Part shown: positions 1-8,531 of the stretch, one piece after another
Position numbering within the stretch: position 1 is the first letter of the stretch
Layout of the letters: each line of letters opens with the position of its first letter
Assembly (NCBI GenBank): GCA_003008705.1
Contig: PDUO01000147.1
Coordinates: 1-18,680 of the forward strand
Length of the DNA stretch: 18,680 nt
Direction: 5' to 3'
Source: Pezicula radicicola
Taxonomy: Eukaryota > Ascomycota > Leotiomycetes > Helotiales > Dermateaceae
Position numbers and translations under genes: made by a program
The notes under the pieces: model-generated
Database searches by the model: none
Told to the model about the DNA's origin: nothing
What the model saw: only the letters and a program-made list of their open reading frames with translations

Positions 1-490
1 TAATATAAGATATTTAAATAATATTTAAAAAGTATATATATAAATAAAATATTATAATTAATTAAATTATTTTATTTACTTTAATTAAAGATTAAATTAT
101 ATAAATTATTAAATAATAATTATTTTATTTTTAAATTAACTTTTATTTATATTTAATAAATAATTATTTTATATAATAAATTATTATTAATAATATTATT
201 TTTTTATTTTTTTAATATTATTAATTAAACTTTTATTAAATCTTTTTTTAATATTATAAAAAATTAAATAATTATATTTTATATAAGTATATTAAGAATT
301 ACTTAGATTATAATAACTTTATTTTTAATAAAGTTATAATAAATAATATTATTTATAATATTATTTCTAATCTTAGTTAAATAAGAATTAACTTAGACTA
401 AACTTTTATATATCTATAGTATTAGTAAAATATAAAGAGCTTATTTTATATAAAATAAGATATTAATTCTATATATAAATAATAGGTTAT
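1..490. other. AT-rich, RIP-like block, no gene
   Basis: Almost pure A/T with TpA dominating and very few C or G. No reading frame or recognisable repeat family survives. It ends abruptly at the stop codon of the transcription factor gene at 499-501, so that gene's 3' untranslated region must lie in this block. The composition matches the other AT-rich blocks of the window and is best read as ancient repeat DNA saturated by RIP. That origin is inferred; nothing in the block identifies the original element. Confidence 0.6.
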
Positions 491-498
491 CTACTTCC

Positions 499-3008
499 TT
501 AACTAATTAAGAATAGTGGGGACATCTCGGTAGCTGTAAGACTCCCCCCACTGCGGAATTGTATCTCCTCTGACAATGACAATGCAGGGCCCAAAGATTG
601 CTGTAACAGGTTTTCTAAGGGAGTAGGATAGGACATTAGATCGAGGTTTATAGGGTCAAAGTCCAGCCACGAGGTTTGGGACAGAGTTGTCGAAGGATCG
701 GTAGCCACTTCACTACGCCGTGACTCGATCACCTTGAAACTCAAGGTGTCGTAATCTAAAAACTCCTCAAGTCCCATAATGTTGTAATTGTCTATTTGAG
801 AGCTATTCTCGATATCTAGAATGTTAGCATAGCGTCCGCTATCTGCTTCGAAGTTTTGCAGAGTAGTGTGCTGGCTAAGTATTAGCATATATCGAATAGA
901 ATAAAACTTATTTATGGAGGGCAATTATACCATTATCGATGCATTAGTCCACGAGTGCGAAAGTTTCTCTAGAAGTCTTTTATTGCATTCTAACAGCTCA
1001 AGTGTTTTCTGCCGCTCGCTTTCTTTGGATGATTGTAGTTGTACCACCAACATGGTACTGGCAACCATAGCACAGTACCCGTAGATGCTTGTGTTCAAAG
1101 CACAGCCCGCAAGCTGCATGTCCCTAAGCAGTTCCGACATAGCTGCTGTATTTTCAATGGCTGATTCAAATGCTCTTCGCAGGAAATTTCGTCGAGAGCG
1201 GCCATTGCCGTTGGCCATATTCACTTTCGGTAATAGGAGGAGGGGATGGTTTAAAAGGCACTGGCACAGATGCCAGAGCACGTTCGCAAGGACAATGTAG
1301 CCTGAATTGCGACTCTCTGTAGGGGAGCTGGCCGAACACAGGTTTGAAGCAACAGTAGGGTGGATTAGGTTACCAATGCAGAATCGGGACTCGAAAAAGG
1401 CCAACTTCGAGCTCATTGACGCAAAGTCCGATGTTGGGTCCCAAGGCAAGACCGCAGGTCCCTTGCTAGTCCGAGACCAATTATATCGGGCAGTCTTTGC
1501 TAGTAGTGATGCTATACAAACAGTAAGAGCAAACGGACTCGGGTCAGAGATGGTATTGCTATCAACTTGCGAGAGTGTCGGGCATATGGCGTGTTGTCCT
1601 GCCTCGAACATCGATTCGTAGCATGGAAGTTGGACTGTGCAATCCTCATCAAGGATGCCGGAAGGTCTGCTTCTGTTACACGAAACAAATTTATCCATAA
1701 GATAGCTAGAAATGGCTTATTATTAGCGCAAGAAGGACAAGATTGACCGCAACATTGCTTACGTTGACCAAAAAATACGCCTGCGCTCTTCCTTTTCGAT
1801 AGCATCCCATTCTATGTTTGGTTCATGCATTAAACCAAGATCTTGGCATATACGGATCGTAAGTCCTATCTTTATCCACGCACGATGGCGTTTCCCAGCT
1901 GCAAATAAGGAATGATTGTCAATGGTGACTCTGCCAAGAAAGCCCAGGGTCGATCGGGGGATTCACGTACTTGTAAAGTCGATTTCCGAATGCAGTATCA
2001 TAGCCCTAGCAATATTTATGTCTGTTTCTTCGTCAATCCTATGCCAGCGATTGACGACTAGTGCCCATGATCGATTGGCATATATTTCCAAAGCTTTCAA
2101 TTGAAAGCCCTCAAAATAGGGGCTCGTCGAGTACCGCAGGGCAGATGCCAACACCACATATATGAGATACTCGGGAATTTCATTCCTCTTCAAGCGGTCC
2201 CTAAAACGCTGTTCGTGGAACAATGCGTATGGTTCGTTGTGGCAGTAAAGAAAATAATCGTCTACTAGTGCTTCTAGGACCAAGGGGGGAGGTGTAGTTG
2301 TGAATTTTCTAATGAAGGGTTAGTTATACGTGTGTGTCTAGCGCAGTTTTGGATAGACAAACTGCGAAGCGCACGGCACTATAGAGTGGATGGGCGAAGG
2401 CTCTTTATCATGCGAGGTTTTTGGTAGAGAGATTTGGAATGTAGGTTGAGATGCAGAAGGCTGGTTATTGTGAACAGCCCGGGAACTTTACCAACTGTCA
2501 GTCAGCAGATGATAGTAGCCATTTATCCGTCCATGTTGGCTGGGGGGAAGACTAACCTCTTCACAAATTCGGTCAATTCTTTGAGTTGAGCCTCCAACGT
2601 CAACACCTTGGAGAACAACTCATCCTGCCGAGCATCAGCATCCTGGCACTCCTTGACCTGCTTGGTTGCTCCATTTCCAAAGACAAAGTTTGATCTATAT
2701 ACCTGCGTAGGCCTGGCAACAGGCGTAGATTCTGCTCGATGCGTGGCTGGCTCATCATTGTAGCAGCAGCTCTGGGCGAGGTGTCGGCAGAAGGCACACA
2801 CCGGACGATCGCCCGAACAGCGCACTTTCTTCCGCCTGCTCAAAGACATCTCGTTAGCTTTTTGCACGACTTCTTCCATGGAGGACTTCTTGCCGACGAA
2901 GAAGAGCACAGGATCAACTTGTGGATAGACGAACCTGCAGTTTCCGCATGCCTGACGGACGCGCTTGATGGCTCGCTGGTCACTATGGCCCTCGTCACTG
3001 CCGGGCAT
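499..3008 (-). CDS. Zn2Cys6 fungal transcription factor with Fungal_trans-type middle region
   Basis: Hand-built model of six exons: 3008-2935, 2835-2557, 2308-1971, 1898-1763, 1705-931, 870-499; 1974 nt, 657 aa, all junctions in phase with GT..AG ends. The DNA-binding domain (residues 21-48) fits Cys-X2-Cys-X6-Cys-X6-Cys-X2-Cys-X6-Cys exactly once the 99-nt intron 2836-2934 is removed, because that intron splits the basic stretch after the second Cys. A short heptad-like segment (about 95-118) could dimerise. The middle region resembles the fungal-specific transcription factor domain, including an RRRIFWSTYLMDKF stretch near residues 269-283. The start at 3008 is the first ATG in the frame; the upstream open frame has no ATG and encodes an Asn run from a GTT repeat. 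The second intron (2309-2556, 248 nt) is long and might hide a small exon. It is probably a nuclear regulator; targets are unknown, with the hydrolase/monooxygenase pair the obvious local candidates (inference). Confidence 0.88.
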
Positions 3009-3445
3009 GCTTGGAGATGGCAGTCGATCCAACCGGGGAGAACTCCTGTGACGATGGCAAGGGAGGGCTGTGAAAGTCTCTAGCCTGCTTTCGACGCCCA
3101 ACAAGGACAAAAGGCTCAGGTATCGGGGGGCAAAGTAAGAGATGGCGGTGGCACTGCAGAAGAGCTCGCCAGGTTCCAGGATACAATTGGTGTCTGTCTC
3201 CGTGTCGGGCCAGAGGGGAGTGTTGTTGTTGTTGTTGTTGTTGCGGTATTGCTTGCCGGGCAATGAGATGATATTTCCTGCTTCGTTGTGGGGATGGATG
3301 TTGCCGTTACCCCGCCTGTACTGTACCTTGTAGGTGGTGGTGGGAAAGAGTCGCCCAGAACTGCCTAGCGTCGGCTAACCTGCACGAGTCCGAGGCATTA
3401 ACTGAATTCCCGACTAAAAGCTAGCCCTATCTAAAAGTCCTCTAC
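3009..3445. other. 5' flank of the transcription factor gene
   Basis: Non-coding by my reading. It carries the probable leader and promoter of the minus-strand transcription factor. The stretch to 3263 is open in the gene's frame but has no ATG. No convincing TATA box was seen. It passes into AT-rich DNA near 3440. Confidence 0.5.
3222..3243. repeat. (GTT)7 microsatellite
   Basis: Seven uninterrupted GTT units (AAC on the minus strand) in the presumed 5' leader of the minus-strand transcription factor gene. If translation began further upstream it would encode poly-Asn, but no upstream ATG exists in that frame. Confidence 0.9.
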
Positions 3446-3551
3446 AAAGGATAAATTCATTAAACTTAAGCCTAGTCTAAGTGTTTCTTTATATAAATAT
3501 TTTATAGTAAAAGAGCTTAGACTAGGCTTAAGTTTAATAAATTTATCTTTT
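3446..3551. repeat. 106-bp near-palindrome (36-bp inverted arms)
   Basis: The arms 3446-3481 and 3516-3551 are reverse complements at 34 of 36 positions. Both differences are transitions, one of them a CpA to TpA change. The 34-nt spacer is itself partly self-complementary, so the whole segment could fold into one long hairpin. It marks the junction between the transcription factor promoter and an AT-rich block. It may be a foldback element or a relic of an inverted transposon end; no target duplication was found. Confidence 0.8.
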
Positions 3552-3985
3552 ATAATTTTAATTTTAATTTTTAATATATTATATTAAATATAGTTTATAT
3601 TTAACTTAGTTTATTACTAAGTTATAATTATTATCTAATTATAATTTCTCTACTTTTTAATTATATTTAATTAAATTTATTATACTTTTATTTCTCTCTT
3701 TTATTAATATAATAATATTTATATATTAAAAAGATAAAAGTTTATTAAATAAGTATATATATATATTATTAATTTATAATTTAATACTAATTATAATTTA
3801 ATAGTATATTATATTATATTAAAATAAAAGAATAATTATATAACTTTAAATATATTATATAATAATAACTTTTATATAATCTATAAATTCTTCTAATTAA
3901 AATATAATAATTACCTTAGAAATTAGTATAGATTTATCTACTCTAGCTATAATTTTAGTTATAGGGTATACTATAGATTAGACAT
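3552..3985. other. AT-rich, RIP-like block, no gene
   Basis: Dominated by A/T with runs of TATA and TTAA, no usable reading frame, and composition like 1-490. Sequence complexity returns abruptly near 3985, just upstream of the acyl-CoA dehydrogenase relic. Confidence 0.55.
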
Positions 3986-4154
3986 GCTTTTAGGTAGGGC
4001 GAGTTTTTGGCCGGGAATTCGGCGAGAGCAAGGTGATACACGTGACTCGGCATGGCGTCTGTGTTGCTGCCGTGAATTTCTGTGACAGGGAAGCGTGCGC
4101 CGCCGTCGACATTGAGGAGTGATATACCGCTCCAGCCAGCAGTAGAAAAAGATG

Positions 4155-5660
4155 CCCTGCTGTTCTTCCCTAACTTTCACGAGCACCTGTGCCATGAGGT
4201 ATGAGCGTACGTTGACGAGATCTTGGCCCTATTTGCGCATGAATGGGAGACAAGTGGGTATGTGCCAGCTGAGGCGAGGACAGCCTTTTCCGGGAGGAGC
4301 CAATCGCAAATTCCACTGATTTAGAGGTCACAAATAGGTTCTCCAGAGACACATAGAAAGAGGCTATGCGGCGGTTTCCATCTTTCACCTATCTGCGGCC
4401 CATGTCCCGTCAGGAATCACACTCTCCCGCGGTATGGCCAAGGGGGAATGGAATAGTTTTCATAACCTTATTATTATCGATAAGATGGCATGAGTTCTTC
4501 CAAATCTCGGCGGTCTAACCAGTGAAACATAATTCACACGTAGTGTACAGGATACGGGGCCTCTCATGTAGGAACAGCATTAACTGTTCACCTGTTATAA
4601 ATTACAGCACACTTGAACATAAAGCCCGCTTTCTTCCCGACGTCTATGCCGGTAAAAGGAGGTTCTGTTTGGGTATCACGGACCCAGACGCAGGCAGCGA
4701 TGTTGCCAGTACCACGACAACTGCCGAGGGCAAAGGGGACGTCTACGTGGTCAATGGAGCAAAGAACTGGGTTTGTCTCTTTGGGGAGCTATTTGTTCTC
4801 GAGTTGACCACGTTAGATCACGAATGGAATCTTTGCAGACAGGTGCACAGCTACCGTAAGCACCGGGGGTTCTAGCAAGGGGGGAATATCCACACTAGTC
4901 ATCCCTCTGAGAAGTCGAGGGGTCACCTATAAGAAGGTGGAGAATTCTGGAGTCAATGGAAGCGGTAGGCCTCCAACCATTGAAATGCGGTCCGAATCTC
5001 CCTCGGATAGTCTGCAGGCTCCGCATATATTGAGTTCGACGAAGTCGAAGTCGCCAGTTGCAAACCTCCGGGGTAGGGAAGATGAAGGGTTTGAGATAGT
5101 AATGTCTAGTAAGTTCAACCCCGTTTACGATGCGATATCGCGCCCTAAGACCTAAGACCATAGCCAACTTTAACCACGAGAGAATTTGGCCTGCAGCCAC
5201 GAGTCTTCGACCTGCGCGTGCCTGTGCAGAAGATGCATACGGTTATACCATCAAGCGTGAGGTCTTTGGAAAGGCACTGTACGAAAGTCAGGCAATACGT
5301 GCGAAACTATCATCCTTTGGAAGAAAAATAGATCCTGCGTTTACATACCTAGAGCAACTAGTGTTTTGGACGAGCGACAAGAAACGTCCTGTTAGCAACT
5401 TGCCAGAGATCCGGCACCAGCAGATAGCCGGCCTCATTGCCAATCTTAAGGTCATGGCTGGCCGCGTCCTAGAAAATGTGGTCCTGAAATCGCAGTAAAT
5501 CTTAGGCGGTGCAGGTTACAACAGAGCTGGCAAAGGGGCACAAGTGGAACACATCAGTCGCGATGTCAGGGTAATGGTCGTGGGAAGCGGGTCTGAAGAG
5601 ATCCTCACTGACTTGGCTCTGAATCACGAGGTTCGGACGATATCAGTAACGGCAGGTTCA
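4155..5660 (+). pseudogene. decayed acyl-CoA dehydrogenase
   Basis: Family-typical blocks occur in the right order on the plus strand: an N-terminal helix (AYVDEILALFAHEWETSGYVP, first 20 residues or so, about 4205-4265), GEWNSFHNLIIID (about 4444-4480), ARFLPDVYAG then RRFCLGITDPDAGSDVA, the flavin/substrate region (4630-4710), VNGAKNW, GGISTLVIPL, YIEFDEVEV, then ERIWPAATS and AYGYTIKREVFGK (about 5180-5275), ending with GGAGY and DVRVMVVGSGSEEIL (5508-5610). Breaks visible: TGA at 4202-4204, TGA at 4491-4493, a phase break after VNGAKNW near 4770-4850, one extra base near 5055, and TAA at 5496-5498 replacing the conserved Gln before the GGAGY loop. An intron-like GTAAGT..TAG (about 5110-5161) is still recognisable. 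The enzyme would have been an FAD-dependent acyl-CoA alpha,beta-dehydrogenase. With this many lesions I call it non-functional; sequencing error cannot explain all of them. Confidence 0.85.
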
Positions 5661-6511
5661 TCAAGGCTGATTAAATGCTTTGTCTCGGGCTCAAGCTCAG
5701 GCAAAAGTTATTATACTCAGAATGTATCACGGGACGAACATCTTATGGCTACGGCGGCGAATACTGTCTTCCCTATTATAGATACAAGAGATGATGCAGC
5801 TGACATGTTACAGATTTGTCGCAGGCGGAAGCAAATGACTGCTATCTGTTTCTGGAAAGGCCTCCAGTTGCTATCCTTGTCCTTCTAGACCTTGCCTACG
5901 TCCTGGCAGGGTTTTTCGGAATCAATCCACATGTAGTGTCACCGTACACAGCTGTACCATACCCCGTGGGGAGTCCGACGGGGGCCCTCAAGCATTGGAG
6001 GACCTCAAAGAAGACTTAGCAATTGGTGCCTGTTCGACAATTATGGTGCATTTCTCATGCTTCCAGGGATATTGTGTGATGGCCAGCACATATATAGATC
6101 TCTTCCCATTTCGAAATTGTATTCGCTTCATCCATTGACCTTTAACACTTGAAGACATCTAATCGTGGCTGGACTTCTGTATTTAACGGAAGTGATTTGA
6201 TCTCTGCGATAAATGCACCCTAGCTTTGGAGATAGCCCTCAAGTGGTCAAGAGATAATTGGAGGCCCCCTATTGAAAGGTGTGTTGCGATATTGAGAGCT
6301 GCTAAGGCGGAAGGCGGAACGCAAGTAATTTACAGCAAGTAGAATAGATAGCAATCGAAGGACCTTGTCTCGTAATCTTCTATTTTCGAAGCCATTAAGC
6401 CCAGGGTTATAGATTCCGGCACTCAATACCAAGAACTGCTGTTGTACATACACGCCTGCAGAAATTGGGACATAATTCAAGGAATGATATTTCATTGTTG
6501 TTAACATCGAC
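5661..6511. other. no gene recognised between pseudogene and hydrolase
   Basis: Ordinary base composition. Short open frames exist on plus (to about 6020) and on minus (6247-6507), but none shows a family motif. The plus-strand stretch 5820-6020 has a hydrophobic segment (AILVLLDLAYVLAGFFGI) and may be the remnant of another gene of the decayed region; I cannot assign it. The hydrolase's 3' untranslated region should lie just below 6512. Confidence 0.4.
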
Positions 6512-7571
6512 CTAGGTGTACTGTTTCAGGAAGGCAGTTACCTCCGCAACGCCATCTTGAGTTATTTCTCCCATTGGAATCAGCGTAAATGCATGGACTG
6601 CTTCTGAGATAATGACCAGCTTTGTAGTATTTCCAGCCAGTGACCATTTGGATGCCATGAAAACGCTATCGTCTAAAAGGGGATCTGATGTCCCAACGAT
6701 GAAAATCGCGGGTGGAAGATCATGCAAGTCTGCGTACAGAGGCGACCATTTGCCGCTCTTGCGCTCTGCAAACGGGAACTTTGATGGAGGGAAACCGGCA
6801 TCAATATACTTGTGAGTATCCTCTGTGCCCATGATAGCCCTTCTCTTATGCGCTGCAACAGATGGCGTGTATGTGAGGTCGTAGATGCCATAGGATGGTG
6901 CGAGTGCTTTGATGTGCTTGCGAACGTCAATGCCGCGCTCCCGCAGTCTGATTGTCGTCCACACGGACAGGTATCCACCGGCGCTCTCCCCGCCAAGGAC
7001 TGTCAGTGGGCCTCCCAAGGCCGTTTGTCCCTCATCAGAAAGAGCAAAAAGGGCAGCATCTAGGCAATCTTCTCCCATAGCAGGAAATATGTGCTCTGTT
7101 GCTAATCGATACTCCACGCTGACAACTGCCAAGGACAACTCCGTTGCAAGGTTTTTAAGGTACGTATCGTGAGAAGCGGCAGATCCAACCACAAACCCGC
7201 CTACCGATTTGTGGTTTCAGTGACCATTATGCCAGGTAGGGAAATTCTTTTGGTAGAGACTCACCTCCGTGAAAATGGAGAAAGATTCCTTTGATAGGTG
7301 CCTCATTATTGGGTGCAATCCGACGAAGAGGAATTTTGTGTTCACCATGGGTTGAGGGAATCTCGAGGGTTGTTGCATTGGGATCTAATACCGGCTTCGG
7401 GAGGCCTTTCAATCCCTCCCGCCATAGACGACGGTACTCGCTGGCACTCTCACAGTCATACCAATGTAACTGCTTGTTTGTCGCTTCTTCGAGTTGATTG
7501 ATGAGCTTACGTCTCGAAAGCAGTGTTGCCTCGTCGCAAGGCTTCACTTGGATGCTAAGGTTTGGAGACAT
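6512..7571 (-). CDS. alpha/beta-hydrolase, HSL (hormone-sensitive lipase-like) family esterase
   Basis: Two exons, 7571-7265 and 7200-6512, separated by a 64-nt intron (GTGAGT..GGTAG); 331 aa, the usual length of the family (alpha/beta-hydrolase fold-3). The splice rebuilds the oxyanion motif HGGG at 101-104, which neither exon holds complete. The nucleophile elbow is GESAG with Ser175; the likely acid is Asp275 in SDPLLDD and the base His305 in EAVHAF, so the triad is complete. No signal peptide or membrane segment is evident, so it is probably cytosolic. Such enzymes hydrolyse carboxyl esters and lactones. It lies back to back with the flavin monooxygenase across a 960-bp shared promoter region, which suggests it cleaves the ester or lactone that enzyme makes (inference). 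Start: the ATG at 7571 is preceded by a GCCACC-type context. Confidence 0.93.
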
Positions 7572-7771
7572 GGTGGCAATCCAGACAGCTAAGGGTTATA
7601 AAATATTCAAAGGGTACTGCCCGACCCAGGGAATTAATTAAATACCTCGATCGATTTGTGCTTCGGCGCAGTATGGGGTAAGTTAGCATTCAGAGCAGGT
7701 TATGGAGGACGGACCGTTGCCCGGCAGGATGAGCCTTGTGATGGGAGTTAGATAGCCAAGCTTGTATCAGA

Positions 7772-7783
7772 CCCGCGCGCGGG
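7772..7783. promoter_or_regulatory. 12-bp palindrome CCCGCGCGCGGG
   Basis: A perfect self-complementary GC-only site in the hydrolase-side half of the divergent promoter, about 200 bp upstream of the hydrolase ATG. It could be an operator for a dimeric regulator; function is unproven. Confidence 0.4.
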
Positions 7784-7841
7784 CCGTGTATTTCATAGAT
7801 ATTCCGGCCCTGATCGATGGAGAGTTGAGAGTTTAGGGTTA

Positions 7842-8298
7842 CAGTCGGTAGTAACTTATAACCGCGATTTGCCGAAAATACACTAAAACTCATATATAAT
7901 ACTTTAAAGATTTTCTATAAATTAGTATAATTCCTTAATGTTTATATATTCAGAGCTTTTAATTCGAGTATTACCTATAATATAATAAGATTATAGGATT
8001 ATACAAATCTATTAATATTAAAATATATAGCTAGTAAATAGAGGGGTTAGAATTTTCGCTTATTTTATACTAAAATTTAACTCTTTTTTTATTACCTTAA
8101 ATTCTCTACTATCTAACTTAATATTTATTAAGAATTTTAAAAATCTATATAAGATAAGTCTAGTTTAATTATTCGAATTAATAAATCCTTAAATTTTTAT
8201 ATATACTTATAATATAAGAATTAATTATTATTAATAGCTATATAGGTAGAGTTTTAGTATATTTTCGGTAAATCGCGGTTATAAGTTGCTACCGACTG
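7842..8298. mobile_element. 457-bp MITE-like element with Tc1/mariner-type ends
   Basis: The terminal inverted repeats 7842-7891 and 8249-8298 match at 47 of 50 positions, both beginning CAGTCGGTAG when read inward. The element is flanked by TA on each side (7840-7841 and 8299-8300), the target duplication of the Tc1/mariner superfamily (Fot1/pogo-like elements in fungi). The interior is AT-rich with no coding capacity, so it is non-autonomous or a RIP-eroded deletion derivative. All three mismatches between the ends are CpA to TpA changes on one strand or the other. The termini are GC-rich compared with the interior. It sits between two divergent genes and separates their promoter halves. 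Confidence 0.87.
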
Positions 8299-8350
8299 TA
8301 GCTGTCAAATCGGATGGCAATGTGGGGGAGGAACGCGGCCCAGGACGGTT

Positions 8351-8361
8351 CGCGGACCGCG
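8351..8361. promoter_or_regulatory. CGCGG-A-CCGCG inverted site
   Basis: A perfect 5+1+5 inverted repeat containing CGG-N-CCG, the half-site arrangement typical of Zn2Cys6 dimers. It lies 171 bp upstream of the monooxygenase ATG and 53 bp from the end of the inserted element. Binding by the Zn2Cys6 protein encoded at 499-3008 is a hypothesis. Confidence 0.45.
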
Positions 8362-8443
8362 GTATCCTGGAGGATCCTGGCTCGCGTAGCGTAGCGCCTG
8401 GAGATGATATCAAAAGAGCCCTTGTGTAATTCCTGTCTTGAAT

Positions 8444-8452
8444 TATATATAT
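8444..8452 (+). promoter_or_regulatory. TATA-like box of the monooxygenase gene
   Basis: TATATATAT lies 80 bp upstream of the monooxygenase ATG and is followed by a pyrimidine-rich tract (CTTTCCCCCCACCCCC), a common fungal core-promoter layout. Confidence 0.5.
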
Positions 8453-8531
8453 CCTTTCCCCCCACCCCCTATCTTACCTCAAAATTCTGTGTCACTTAAG
8501 GTTTTTGTTTCTCGTCCACGAAACACACACT

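Larger units (their letters stand above)
7572..8531. promoter_or_regulatory. divergent intergenic region of hydrolase and monooxygenase
   Basis: A 960-bp region between two outward-pointing start codons, so it must hold both promoters. Nearly half of it is the inverted-repeat element at 7842-8298. The remaining flanks are GC-rich and carry two palindromes of the kind bound by Zn2Cys6 proteins (7772-7783 and 8351-8361), listed separately. Use by the neighbouring regulator is inference. Confidence 0.6.

Noticed and set aside
3009..3263. N-terminal extension of the transcription factor with a poly-Asn run
   Set aside because: The open frame continues to 3263 but has no ATG there; the first in-frame ATG is at 3008, right before the zinc cluster.
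3971..4388. Two minus-strand open frames of about 70 codons
   Set aside because: They lie antisense to recognisable acyl-CoA dehydrogenase segments and have no family features.
6247..6507. 86-codon minus-strand open frame just below the hydrolase stop
   Set aside because: No recognised motif, and it lies where the hydrolase 3' untranslated region should be; too weak to call a gene.
7690..7893. Minus-strand open frame upstream of the hydrolase
   Set aside because: It overlaps the terminal inverted repeat of the MITE-like element and shows no protein signature.
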